Shown one piece after another: positions 16,630 through 26,020 of a stretch of 64,000 nt of DNA. How positions within the stretch are numbered: the first letter of the stretch is position 1; every line of letters begins with the position of its first letter. The DNA is from Veronia pacifica (GTDB lineage: Bacteria; Pseudomonadota; Gammaproteobacteria; Enterobacterales; Vibrionaceae), in contig NZ_LYBM01000011.1 of NCBI RefSeq assembly GCF_001707825.1, positions 1-64,000 on the forward strand, in the 5' to 3' direction. A program made the position numbers and the translations under genes. The notes under the pieces are model-generated. The model saw only the letters and a list, made by a program, of their open reading frames with translations, had not been told where the DNA came from and did not search any database.

Positions 16630-17172
16630 TCAGGAAGTGATCGGACGGTATGACCACCATTCTTCTTCGTTGACTGAAACGTCCCCCTGCCATTCATCTT
16701 TTTCAATACTAAGAAAGCCAACTTCCTCAAATTGAGCCGGTAACTCAATATTGAGTGTCTGTGTCAGGCTGGATGTTGGAAGTTGCTTCAGAGTTTGAAA
16801 ATCACTTTGGCGGTTAAAAAACCGATAAAAATAATCGGGGTCAAAAAACACGCAGATTTCACTTTGATGCATGTCAGGATAAGTGAGTAATGCTGTGACG
16901 ATAGATGTTGTATCTTCTTTGGGTTTGGCTGCATGAATATTCGCAACGGCCCGAAGCATTGCCTTAGCACAATGAGCCTGAAGCTCTGCATTCGTTGTTG
17001 GCCTGTCGACAACGCGGTCAAGGATTGGAATTTTTTCATTCCAATAAGGATCTTTCTTAAATTCCTCGGGGAAGTATCCGACGAGAGAGTCCGCCCATCT
17101 GTCGAGTGAGCGGAGTCTGCGCGTCACGCCCCTTAATTTTTCTTTCGGCCTTTGTAAACTTCTACGTCTCAT
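16630..17172 (-). CDS. DUF3916-like protein
   Basis: 180 aa with a basic N-terminus (MRRRSLQRPKEKLRGVTRRLRSLDRWADSLVGYFP) followed by a compact alpha/beta domain. The pattern RxLRSLxxWAxS, the DYFYRFFNR segment and the acidic end fit the uncharacterised DUF3916 family from memory. No catalytic residues can be pointed to. The gene converges on galM. Confidence 0.55.
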   Translation of the reverse strand: MRRRSLQRPKEKLRGVTRRLRSLDRWADSLVGYFPEEFKKDPYWNEKIPILDRVVDRPTTNAELQAHCAKAMLRAVANIHAAKPKEDTTSIVTALLTYPDMHQSEICVFFDPDYFYRFFNRQSDFQTLKQLPTSSLTQTLNIELPAQFEEVGFLSIEKDEWQGDVSVNEEEWWSYRPITS

Positions 17173-17686
17173 GTTGTCTTAGATGCGCTTGACTGGTTGT
17201 CGCTGAGTATATCTAAATGTCATTTTCTACTCAGCAGAAAATACGCATAACACGGCTCAGTAACCACTCGTGATCTAAGGTGAAACCTCATTTGGACCTC
17301 GATCCTTACTGTCTGACCTTCTGTCTAGTATTTCAACAGTCCAGTCATTTTCCACTCGGCTAGAGCAACCTTTTGAATGAAAAAGTTCTATATAGGTAAA
17401 GTCACCAACTTATACTGATGTTGTATGGCGCTCTTATCTTTGTTATTTAATATTTTTATAAATTAAAATTAATTATAAAAATAGGATCTATAATTGTTAA
17501 TAAATACTTTAAATATATTCTCTCTTAATAATTTTGTTATTTTAATTTAACATGGGATTATAATATTTAACCTTTCAGTTTTGTGATTAATATTAATTTC
17601 TGGCTTAAATCCCATTTGTATTAACGTCAATATGATATCTTCATGATAGTTATTTTTAATATTTAGCATTAATAAAGATATAGGTT
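17173..17686. other. AT-rich intergenic region upstream of hemB
   Basis: This 514-bp gap is strongly AT-rich from 17440 to 17680. No gene or clear hairpin is seen. It lies between divergent genes and should contain the hemB promoter. Confidence 0.4.
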
Positions 17687-18658
17687 ATGAACATTATAAA
17701 TAGAAGACCTCGCCGCTTAAGAAAAAATAAAAACATTCGACATTTAGTAAGTGAAAATAGTTTTGACCTAACAGATCTGATCCAACCTATTTTCATTGAA
17801 GAAGGTATTGATGAGGCAATAGAAATCGATGCTTTACCCGGTCTATATCGCATTTCAGAAAAGCAAATATCAACTGATATAGAAGCACTTTATCGTTTGG
17901 GCATTCGCTATGTGATGCCTTTCGGCATATCTAAACGTAAGGATCATTGCGGCTCCGATACCTGGAGTGAAAACGGTTTATTGTCACGAATGATCAGAGC
18001 CATCAAAGAAGCCTGTCCAGACATGGTGGTGATCCCTGATATTTGTTTCTGTGAATATACAGATCATGGGCATTGCGGTGTTGTTTCTGATGATCAGATT
18101 GATAATGACAAAACCCTCGCCAATCTCGCTAAACAGTCAGTCGCAGCGGCAAAAGCGGGCGCAGATATACTGGCACCATCAGCAATGATGGATGGGCAGA
18201 CTGGCGCCATACGTAACGCACTCGATGAAGCGGGATTTGCTCATGTCGGGATTATGGCGCATTCAATGAAATATGCATCGGCATTTTATGGTCCGTTTCG
18301 TACTGCTGTGGATTGTGAAATAAAGGGTGACAGGAAAACATATCAAGCTGATCCCGCGAATAGCCGAGAAGCATATGTTGAAGCATCATTAGATGAGCAG
18401 GAAGGGGCTGATATCCTTATGGTGAAGCCGGGTATGCCGTATCTTGATGTTGTTCGTCAGTTGAGGGATGTGACTCACTTGCCAATTGCGGCTTATCAGG
18501 TCAGTGGTGAGTATGGAATGATAAAAAGTGCTGCTCGTGCAGGCATTTTGGACGAGAGACAAACGGTCACTGAATCAATACTTGGATTTAAACGTGCTGG
18601 TGCAGATATTATTGTCACATATTATGCCAAGCAAATCGCACAATGGCTAAACAATTGA
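17687..18658 (+). CDS. hemB: Delta-aminolevulinic acid dehydratase (porphobilinogen synthase)
   Basis: 323 aa, full length. It condenses two 5-aminolevulinate molecules to porphobilinogen in tetrapyrrole synthesis. The two active-site Lys are visible: K195 in AHSMKYASAFYGPFR, and K247 in MVKPGMPYLD, which forms the Schiff base. The zinc-type Cys set (C120, C122 and C130, in CFCEYTDHGHCG) is present, so a Zn-dependent enzyme is likely. It has an AT-rich promoter region and is followed at 124 bp by a DUF4937 gene on the same strand. Confidence 0.95.
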   Translation: MNIINRRPRRLRKNKNIRHLVSENSFDLTDLIQPIFIEEGIDEAIEIDALPGLYRISEKQISTDIEALYRLGIRYVMPFGISKRKDHCGSDTWSENGLLSRMIRAIKEACPDMVVIPDICFCEYTDHGHCGVVSDDQIDNDKTLANLAKQSVAAAKAGADILAPSAMMDGQTGAIRNALDEAGFAHVGIMAHSMKYASAFYGPFRTAVDCEIKGDRKTYQADPANSREAYVEASLDEQEGADILMVKPGMPYLDVVRQLRDVTHLPIAAYQVSGEYGMIKSAARAGILDERQTVTESILGFKRAGADIIVTYYAKQIAQWLNN

Positions 18659-18782
18659 TTTAAAGTAGATAATCCAATATTTCGTTTGATGTTTCTGTGT
18701 AATGGTGTGTTGGCAAGTATCCTTTAATTTGGGTAGAAAAAGACGCTACGAAGAAGCAAAAATCGTGTTGTGGAGAACGCTT

Positions 18783-19436
18783 TTGACAATTATTAAGCTG
18801 ATCAAATGTAAGGTAAAAGAGGGACAACATGAAAGCTTCTCTAATGGGCAACTAGCGTGGGAAGCTTTGCGTCATTGTGAGGGCTTTGAGGGGCAGTGTG
18901 GCGGCTGGACACAGAGCAGAGAGGCGCTTGTTTTAGGTAAATGGTGCTCAAGCGGTGATGTTGCCCAATTTATGGCGTCTGTGCATGACTCGATTTTTCT
19001 GAAAAGTAACCAAGAAGCAACATATAGCGAGTGTGATATTCATTATCTTGAACACTGTCATTCAATCGTGCCTTTAGTTACAAAAAACAACGCGCCAGGG
19101 AGTGGCGTTATTAGCGTATCTCGCCATGACAATATATCAGACGTTGACCGGTTTATGCATGACCAAACAAACATTTGGCACCCGGTGTTGATACGCGCTG
19201 AGGGTATGCTCGGCTGCTTTATTTCTGTGAGTACGTTACACAGTGATTGTTTTTTGGTGGTCACCCATTGGCAGTCATTTTCCGATTATGAGCACTTTAA
19301 AGAATCCACACTTCTTCGTGAGGAACAACAGAATGAGCCGCAAAGATATCTCTGTGATCTGTCGGAGTGCTTGGTAAATGAAGAGGTTTCATGGCGAGTG
19401 TTTCCGGAAAATACCAAAGAGAAATCAATGTATTGA
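18783..19436 (+). CDS. DUF4937-like protein (dimeric alpha/beta barrel type)
   Basis: About 217 aa from TTG 18783, which has GGAG seven bases upstream; the frame is open from 18702 but the earlier part lacks a good start. The first half (TIIKLIKCKVKEGQHESFSNGQLAWEALRHCEGFEGQCGGW, then LGKWCSSGDVAQFMASVHDSI) resembles DUF4937 proteins, which have a monooxygenase-like ferredoxin fold. The second half repeats this topology (HWQSFSDYEHFKES). The function is unknown. It directly follows hemB, so a haem-linked role is conceivable but unproven. Confidence 0.6.
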   Translation: MTIIKLIKCKVKEGQHESFSNGQLAWEALRHCEGFEGQCGGWTQSREALVLGKWCSSGDVAQFMASVHDSIFLKSNQEATYSECDIHYLEHCHSIVPLVTKNNAPGSGVISVSRHDNISDVDRFMHDQTNIWHPVLIRAEGMLGCFISVSTLHSDCFLVVTHWQSFSDYEHFKESTLLREEQQNEPQRYLCDLSECLVNEEVSWRVFPENTKEKSMY

Positions 19437-19565
19437 ATGTGGTATTGTCACATGTTTTTTGTTTTACAACGCAATGTCTTATTGCTTAAATGACAGGTGT
19501 TTTTTCATCTCTACTATCGGCGTTTATTTTGTTAGGTATTACGAAAAGCAGGGAGAACAACATCC

Positions 19566-19928
19566 ATGAATCACGAACAATTTAACGCATTTTGCGCATC
19601 CTTGCCGTCAACAACCTATGTGGTTCAGTGGGGAAATTCACATGTGTGGAAAGTGGGCGGAAAAGTGTTTGCCGTTGGCACCAAAAGCAAAGATCAGCAA
19701 CCCGCGTTTACCTTCAAAGCATCAGAGTTAAACTTTGAGTTTCTTAAACTTCAAGACGGTTATATACCAGCCCCTTATTTTGCCAATCGCGGGATGAAAT
19801 GGATTCAGCAAGTTGAAACGTCAGGTCAGTTAGATGAAGAACTTGAGTACTATTTGTCGGAGTCACATAGACTGGTGTCGTTGGGTTTAAGTAAAACTAA
19901 ACAAAGAGAATTGGGCCTGATCGAGTAA
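19566..19928 (+). CDS. MmcQ/YjbR family protein
   Basis: 120 aa. The MmcQ/YjbR (CyaY-like fold) pattern is clear: QFNAFCASLPSTTYVVQWGNSHVWKVGGKVFA at the start, FKASELNFEFLKLQDGY in the middle, and APYFANRGMKWIQ, then ESHRLVSLGLSKTKQREL at the end. The family binds DNA in some reports, but its role is not settled. AGGGAGAAC precedes the ATG. A terminator follows. Confidence 0.85.
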   Translation: MNHEQFNAFCASLPSTTYVVQWGNSHVWKVGGKVFAVGTKSKDQQPAFTFKASELNFEFLKLQDGYIPAPYFANRGMKWIQQVETSGQLDEELEYYLSESHRLVSLGLSKTKQRELGLIE

Positions 19929-19960
19929 TGACAACCTAATATATCGTCCTTGATACAAGT

Positions 19961-19986
19961 AGAGCAGCCAGTCGGCTGCTCTTTAT
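19961..19986 (+). terminator. Rho-independent terminator
   Basis: AGAGCAGCC and GGCTGCTCT pair around a 4-base loop, followed by TTATG. It serves the YjbR gene and perhaps the convergent phosphatase gene. Confidence 0.7.
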
Positions 19987-20014
19987 GTACCGCTATACTG
20001 ATGCCGTTGACTGA

Positions 20015-22000
20015 CTATTGCCACTCCAGTGTCAGAGTGACATCACGGAAATCTTCATAGCCAAATAGCCCTACCCACCAGGTAGCAGCGCCTTCATTTT
20101 CTTCCTCGCACAATTCATCGTTTCCTTCTTCGTACGGGCGACAGTCGTATTTTTTCTTCTTCGGTTTGATAGACTTTCTGACATAAAGATCAGCATCACC
20201 ACTGCCACCCTCTATACGAGCAGTAAATTGTTTCGCCTCAGCGGGCACTTCAAACGACTGAAATTGCCAGCTATCCTCATCGCCACTGAGATCAGTAAAT
20301 ACCTGTCGGTTCACTGGCTCAGGCTTATCATCTGTTCTATACGTAGCGGTCAGTGACACGTCTGAAAAACTCTCGTAGGCGTATAACATGACGAAATATC
20401 GCCCCGTCTGCGGGGAGGAAATGATACAACGTTCCTCATTGCCTTCTTTGTATGGACGGCAGTCGTAACTCTTATCGGTAGGCGCTTGTAGTGCACGGAC
20501 ATAGAGATCTGCATCGCCATAGCCGCCTGACATCTCGAATTTCAGTGATGTGGCTTCTGCTGGAACGTCGATGTAAAAAAGTAGGGTATTTCGCTCGGTT
20601 GCCGACAGCTTGTTCACTGTGTTGCCATTTTCCAATGCTTGTTCAACTGGCGGTTTTGGCGGCTCCACACTGTTATCGATCACCGAGCGTTGGTCGTCGT
20701 TTCTCACCAATTGCAGCTTGTCGCCGATATCTGCTGCTTGCCACCAGTTAACCCCTGCAGGAACTAAAAGTGGGTTGGCTGCTCTCTCTTCGCGCGTCAA
20801 CGTCTGTGCTGTGTCGTCAAACTGTGCGGTACGCACCTGCATTTTGTCAGTTTCAACCTGAATGATCTTAAACTGCTGAATGCTGGCTAAATCAATGGTC
20901 CATAATTTAGGGTCGTTGGCCGAACGCGCGGGCGCGCCCCAGCTGCCTTCTCCCACAAATACCGTGCCGCCTTGTGTCGTCGCAGCAAAACCATTGGTGG
21001 TCGGTTTTAACGCTTTAGTGATTTTGTTGATATGAGTGTCAGACTCAACAACCAGATTCATCTTATGTTGATAGAAGGTGTCAGCCCACCACTCGTGCAG
21101 CTCATCGTTGTCTGATTTGCCCGTGTAATGCGGGAACATAGGCTTATGGTATTGCGCGATACGCCATTTGGCGCTGTCACCTTTGCTGCTGAGATCAGTC
21201 TCAAGCCACTGGTTCATTTGTTTCGCTGCATTCCCCCAACCGCTATTTTTAAACTGGGAGTTCAAGGTGTAGACCCTCAACAAAGGCGAAACGGAGAATG
21301 CGCTGTAGGTATCTTTGTAGTCACATTTACCATCTTTGTTAGGATCGACACCAAACACCTGACACAGCGTCGAGTAATTACCATCTTCATGGTTTCCGTG
21401 TGTTGGAATGAGAGGATAGATGCGCTTGTAGTTCTCACTTTCAATGACATCGTCAGAATAGGTTAATGTCCAGTCATCGAGGAACTGACTCATCTGGGAT
21501 GCGCTGTTGCTGTCAGTAAAATCACCGCCATGCATAACAAATAAGGGGCGGGTTTTAGCCACCAGTCGGTTACCCTGACGACGGTTTGTCCATCCGGTTC
21601 GGGTATCGCCACCTGCGACAAAGACAAAAGGAGAGTGATCAGTGGGTGCGGTTTTAAACCAGAATTTGTCACCACACTGACCTTTTTCACAGACCTGATA
21701 GTAAACAGGTGAATCCGGCTGTAAATCTTCCAGTCGTGTGAAATGGCTATTCAGACGACTTTTAAACGAGGCAGAGTGGGTAGGTGATACCTGTTTCCAT
21801 GTACTTTCGTCAGTAGACTGCCCGTAGCGAATGGTCACTGTGTCAGATGACTGAGATTGAGTGACACCAATGACAGCTTCTCGCGCAGGATCGGCATCCC
21901 ACATGACTCTGTGTTGGCTAATACTGGCATCAGCCGCTGCGCTTAAGCCTAAGCTCAAGGCGAGCGAACTGTACACCATGACAGATGATGTTTGGTTCAT
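20015..22000 (-). CDS. Secreted metallophosphatase with two PPC domains
   Basis: 661 aa with a Sec signal peptide (cleavage near residue 25). After a fibronectin-like N-terminal domain typical of purple acid phosphatases (to about 115) comes a metallophosphoesterase core: GDTR 131-134, GGDFTD 158-163, GNHED 202-206, YHKPMF 284-289 and ESDTHIN 319-325. The last His-x-His motif of the family appears as DTHIN, so one His ligand is replaced. Two C-terminal pre-peptidase C-type (PPC) beta domains follow, each with the repeat YDCRPY(K/E)EGN. It is probably secreted and acts on phosphoesters outside the membrane. It lies just after the Lcl-like gene. Confidence 0.8.
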   Translation of the reverse strand: MNQTSSVMVYSSLALSLGLSAAADASISQHRVMWDADPAREAVIGVTQSQSSDTVTIRYGQSTDESTWKQVSPTHSASFKSRLNSHFTRLEDLQPDSPVYYQVCEKGQCGDKFWFKTAPTDHSPFVFVAGGDTRTGWTNRRQGNRLVAKTRPLFVMHGGDFTDSNSASQMSQFLDDWTLTYSDDVIESENYKRIYPLIPTHGNHEDGNYSTLCQVFGVDPNKDGKCDYKDTYSAFSVSPLLRVYTLNSQFKNSGWGNAAKQMNQWLETDLSSKGDSAKWRIAQYHKPMFPHYTGKSDNDELHEWWADTFYQHKMNLVVESDTHINKITKALKPTTNGFAATTQGGTVFVGEGSWGAPARSANDPKLWTIDLASIQQFKIIQVETDKMQVRTAQFDDTAQTLTREERAANPLLVPAGVNWWQAADIGDKLQLVRNDDQRSVIDNSVEPPKPPVEQALENGNTVNKLSATERNTLLFYIDVPAEATSLKFEMSGGYGDADLYVRALQAPTDKSYDCRPYKEGNEERCIISSPQTGRYFVMLYAYESFSDVSLTATYRTDDKPEPVNRQVFTDLSGDEDSWQFQSFEVPAEAKQFTARIEGGSGDADLYVRKSIKPKKKKYDCRPYEEGNDELCEEENEGAATWWVGLFGYEDFRDVTLTLEWQ

Positions 22001-22030
22001 AACGATTCCTTGTTTAGTGGGTGTGTTGTG

Positions 22031-22752
22031 TTATCTCTCGTCAGTCACAACCGTGCTGTATTGCGACAAACGGAAAGAAGGGGAATGTTCAGTGTGAAAA
22101 GAGGCACTGACTAACCGGACAAAAGCAGCGTTTCGATAGGGTAGGTGCGTGGTGTCGCCACTGCCAAAGTTAATGGCTTTAGCACCATATCCGTGACGTC
22201 TATATACGCCACTCAACGGTGCTGCCGAGTCTGATGTCCAGTAATCCCCCGCTTTGGTTTTAGGGAAAAAGCCCGGATCCACTCTGGGTTTGCCAATGCT
22301 GGTATCGAGGTCAATAATACTGCTCAGTTGATGATGGTCAGGAAGCGCCCAGTCTGACTGGCCGCACAGTGTCATTTGGTTGGCCCGACGAATTAGATCA
22401 TCGGTATCACAGCGGTTTTCCTCAAAGTAACAGTCACCCAGATTAGGTTTACCTGTTTCGCCGTCAAACCAGGAATAGGTCCAGTAACTGTCACGAATCG
22501 ATTGTCGTCGGATTTAGCTTCCCACAACATGCCTGTCTGAGTATCTAAAACGCAATGCCAGGGACCCTGCCACGGTGATAAGAATTCGCCTTGTTCATTT
22601 ACTTTAATAAAGCGGGACATATCTGGTTGTGGTGCGGTTTGGCGTTGAAATGTTTGTTGTTGAAATGACAAGAAGATAATCAGGCTAATCAATGGCAGGT
22701 TCAGTAATAAAAAGCGACGCAAGCGTCGAACTTGGTGGCGGCCCATGATCAC
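22031..22752 (-). pseudogene. Lcl/DUF1566-domain protein, frameshifted
   Basis: Two adjacent frames form one gene. Frame one (start 22752 or 22746) gives an N-terminal membrane anchor and WHCVLDTQTGMLWEAKSDD, the usual DUF1566 opening. Near 22496-22505 the frame shifts: the other frame continues SIRDSYWTYSWFDGETGKP, then a Cys-containing repeat, LCGQSDWALPDHHQL and finally YWTSDSA, as expected of the domain. A one-base loss or two-base gain explains this. The gene overlaps the upstream cytochrome fusion by four bases (ATGA). Sequencing error is possible. DUF1566 domains are often extracellular. Confidence 0.75.
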
Positions 22753-24293
22753 TCTCCAAATACCAGTTTTATTGGACGGATATGTCGGGTATGGGCGGTT
22801 TGGCTGTGGTCAAAAGCCGATACCCAAAGGCAGATTCCATCATGGATTGGCTGGTCGAAGGCTGATTCAGTATCCAGATGCCTCGCCATCTCTAACGTCC
22901 ATTTGCCATTACGCCACTGACCGACAGCGCTGACATCTCCCCGGTCTCCCTCAAACTGGTTTGATCGGTAAAGAACGGAGGGCAGTGTAGCTCCAATTGG
23001 CAGAGTGTCAGCCGAGCGGCGATAAGGCATAAAATCAAACCACGAACCAACAAGTCCCGCGTCATCCGCGATGGAACTATCAAGATTCAGACCTGTCTGT
23101 AATGGCAGACGTTTGGGGACAACCTCGTCTTGTTGGAACCATTTCCAGTTCATGACATAACCACCTGATTCTTTGCTGTCAGTGTGATAGCCGGCTTTAT
23201 AACGCCGATTGGCAGAGCTATGTTTCTCTGGTGGGCCAAAATAGTTATCGTCGGCTTGTTTCATGCCATTGGTGCGGACTGCTTTCCAGTGCCACATGTC
23301 CCTGTATTCACCGTCAGTCGTGTAGTGATAGCCTTTACCGTGCCAGTTTGCGGGTTTGTCAGTCAGTGGCTTTCTACCAAGATGGACAGTGCCTGCTGCA
23401 ATAAGATTGCAGTGGTCAGAGAGCAAAACAGCGAATTTATCCTCATAGTAGGTTTGTTCATCAAATTGATAAAAGCCGTTCTGGCGTACCGTCCAGCCTT
23501 GTTCCGTTTTCACCAGAGGCAGGTGATTCAGGCTTTTGCTTGGGTCTTCCCACTGGAACAGAAAAAAGGCTTCTTTATCTGTCCGCAATGCTTTGACAGT
23601 GACCTGCGTTTTTCCATCAATAAAGTTTGCGCCACCAAACGTACTCACAGTTTCTGACAACGCCTTTGTCCATGCAGGATCAGAAGCATCGCCGTCGAGC
23701 ACAATAAAATCGTCATCTGGTAACACGCTGACCGAGAGTGGAGTAGGAGAGAGGTTCCATTGCCAGAGCCCCATGACCAGAACAGAAAAAAGACCGATGA
23801 TCACTAGGGCGAAGGGACGAACAAATAGTGCTTTAAGCCAGCTGATGGACGCTTTCCCCAGATCGACCACATAGCCACCAGAGTGGAACAAGACAAACAG
23901 CAGAATGGCAGTGGCAGCATAGTAATGAACGAGCTGCACATAAGGTATGTCGCTGAAGTGATAAATTCCCCAGCCTGAGATAACACTGATAGTGATCAAG
24001 GGAAGACTGAGCGAGATCAGAATGCGATGGTATTTCTTACGGCCTACATTGGTATTTTTTGCTCTCAGTTTGTATGCAAGGTAAGTAAGGAAACAGAGTG
24101 TTAAAACCATACCGGATAAAACATGCGGTGAATGTACGTCACCTTGCGGCAAAACCGGTGAGAGAAATAACGCATCATCACGGGTTAATAAACTGATCCT
24201 GAAACCAGTGAGGAGACTGGCAACTACCGCCAGTATTGAAAGGGTATGAATGGTCGCCCAACAGACTCTGAATATTCCACGAGATACGTGCAT
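22749..24293 (-). CDS. Cytochrome b-like membrane domain fused to an EB_dh-type haem-binding domain
   Basis: 514 aa. Residues 1-190 form a four- to five-helix membrane region with His placed as in cytochrome b561-type haem ligands (HSPHVLSG, VHYYAATAILLFVLFHSGG). From about 190 the protein is periplasmic and matches the haem-binding gamma subunit of ethylbenzene dehydrogenase (PF09459): FIVLDGDASDPAWTKA, FLFQWEDPSKS, YYEDKFAVL, HMWHWKA-like and GMWHGK-like segments. Such proteins pass electrons in respiratory chains of molybdenum or c-type systems. No dehydrogenase partner lies nearby. The stop overlaps the start of the Lcl-like gene. Confidence 0.75.
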   Translation of the reverse strand: MHVSRGIFRVCWATIHTLSILAVVASLLTGFRISLLTRDDALFLSPVLPQGDVHSPHVLSGMVLTLCFLTYLAYKLRAKNTNVGRKKYHRILISLSLPLITISVISGWGIYHFSDIPYVQLVHYYAATAILLFVLFHSGGYVVDLGKASISWLKALFVRPFALVIIGLFSVLVMGLWQWNLSPTPLSVSVLPDDDFIVLDGDASDPAWTKALSETVSTFGGANFIDGKTQVTVKALRTDKEAFFLFQWEDPSKSLNHLPLVKTEQGWTVRQNGFYQFDEQTYYEDKFAVLLSDHCNLIAAGTVHLGRKPLTDKPANWHGKGYHYTTDGEYRDMWHWKAVRTNGMKQADDNYFGPPEKHSSANRRYKAGYHTDSKESGGYVMNWKWFQQDEVVPKRLPLQTGLNLDSSIADDAGLVGSWFDFMPYRRSADTLPIGATLPSVLYRSNQFEGDRGDVSAVGQWRNGKWTLEMARHLDTESAFDQPIHDGICLWVSAFDHSQTAHTRHIRPIKLVFGE

Positions 24294-24652
24294 TGTGTAC
24301 TGACGGCCTCTAGTGTTGCTATTTCTAATAATTGAAGGTCGTCAATTAGAGAGGGGATTGGTGAAAGTTTTAATACAATTGAGTTAACTATTTTTATAAA
24401 GTATTGATTAAAAATAAAATCATGATCTGACGCAGAGTTGTTTTGTCGCCTCGCCCACAAGTAAGACAAAAAATAGAGTAATTGATCGAATTATTCATTT
24501 CGCTTTTATTATTGATGAAATTTAAGACGTTTTTCCGACTTAAATATCTTTGACAAAGCGACAAAGGACATGCCTTCAATGCTCTACACTTTTGGTTTGT
24601 GCTTGACGAGATTATTGAGACGGTCCTGTCTCAAACAGGTGGGATAAAGTGT
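24294..24652. other. Divergent intergenic region
   Basis: About 360 bp between the cytochrome fusion and the MFS gene, AT-rich, without a clear gene. Both promoters must lie here. No palindrome strong enough to call an operator was seen. Confidence 0.4.
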
Positions 24653-25822
24653 ATGAAAGCATGGTTCATTGTGCTGGTGGCGGTATTAATACTGGCGATC
24701 AACATGGGGCTTCGTCAGGCGCTGGGTATCTTTCTCCCTGATATGGTGAGTGTGTATTCAATGTCCTTACCAAGTATATCTCTCGCGTTTGCCGTCCAGA
24801 ATTTGCTTTGGGGAGCTGTGGCACCTTTCGCAGGTATTATGGCTGAGCGACACGGTTATCCCAAAGTACTGATTGCTGGTGCTCTTATCTATAGCGCGGG
24901 TACAGCACTTATGGCTGTCAGCCAGTCGCCCATTGTCTATCACCTGAGTAATGGTATTTTGCTGGGTATTGGTGTGGGCGCGACGACGTTTCCCATCGTG
25001 TTAGGGGCTGTCTCACAGTATTTTCCCGAGAAAAAGAGATCATTGGCGCTCGGTATTGCCAGTGCAGGAGGCTCTCTCGGCCAGTTTATTTATGCATTGG
25101 CAGGTAACGCGCTCAATCAGACATATGGTTACTCAACGACATTACTGATTTTTGCCATGACGGTATTACTGATCCCGCTGTTGGTCATGCCTGTTAAACC
25201 TCAAGCATCAGAGAATGCTCCTGTCATCTCATCAGAACCCGCGTGGCGAGGTAAAAATTTCATCTTGCTCGCGGCGGGCTTCTTCGTTTGCGGATTTCAC
25301 GTTGCATTTATTTCTGTACATTTACCCAACTATGCCTCGTTTTGTGGGTTAACATCAGATATTGCGGCCAATTCTCTCGCAATCATTGGGCTTTGTAATG
25401 TTGCGGGGACAGTGTTTGCCGGTTGGCTGGGCGGTCGTTACTACAAGCCTTACTTGCTTTCGGGTATTTACTTAGCCCGGGCTGCACTGATTTTTGCCTT
25501 CTTTATCTCACCCAAATCGGCTGAGAGTTTTTATTGGTTTGCCGCCATTATGGGCGTGTTGTGGTTATCAACAGTGCCTTTGACGAGCGGCGCGGTTGCA
25601 CAGCTCTATGGCGCGGGAAAAGTAGCAAGTCTATTTGGCTGGGTGATGTTCAGTCACCAGATTGGCGCTTTTGTCGCTGTATATTCGGCAGGATGGATCG
25701 TCGAATTGACAGGCACTTACAATATCGCATGGTATTTAAGCATTCTTCTTGGCATAACGGCTGCGTTGATTCATATACCAATAAATATCCCCAAGTCTCC
25801 TGAGCGCATCCTGTCACAATAA
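24653..25822 (+). CDS. MFS transporter
   Basis: 389 aa from ATG 24653, with about 12 hydrophobic helices in two halves joined near residue 195-210. The motif GIMAERHGYPKVL between helices 2 and 3 is a version of the MFS loop (G-x-x-x-D/E-R-x-G). The overall pattern, with LRQALGIFLPDM and GLCNVAGTVFAGWLGGRY, resembles the oxalate/formate or monocarboxylate antiporter branch. The substrate is unknown. GGTGGGA precedes the start. Confidence 0.75.
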   Translation: MKAWFIVLVAVLILAINMGLRQALGIFLPDMVSVYSMSLPSISLAFAVQNLLWGAVAPFAGIMAERHGYPKVLIAGALIYSAGTALMAVSQSPIVYHLSNGILLGIGVGATTFPIVLGAVSQYFPEKKRSLALGIASAGGSLGQFIYALAGNALNQTYGYSTTLLIFAMTVLLIPLLVMPVKPQASENAPVISSEPAWRGKNFILLAAGFFVCGFHVAFISVHLPNYASFCGLTSDIAANSLAIIGLCNVAGTVFAGWLGGRYYKPYLLSGIYLARAALIFAFFISPKSAESFYWFAAIMGVLWLSTVPLTSGAVAQLYGAGKVASLFGWVMFSHQIGAFVAVYSAGWIVELTGTYNIAWYLSILLGITAALIHIPINIPKSPERILSQ

Positions 25823-26020
25823 AATCCGGCTGCTATCATTTTTGGCCGAGTGAGGTCTTTTTATCCTCAAAGCGATGTCTGGATCACGAGACAGACCTGA
25901 CACCATGACATCAAATCGTGATGGTGCATGGGGCTGGGTCGCATAGAGCTCTTGTCCTGCTATTAATTCCTATTTTGTCTTCGTAAAGTTTTGTCAGTTA
26001 TGAATAAAAAGGGAAATCAC

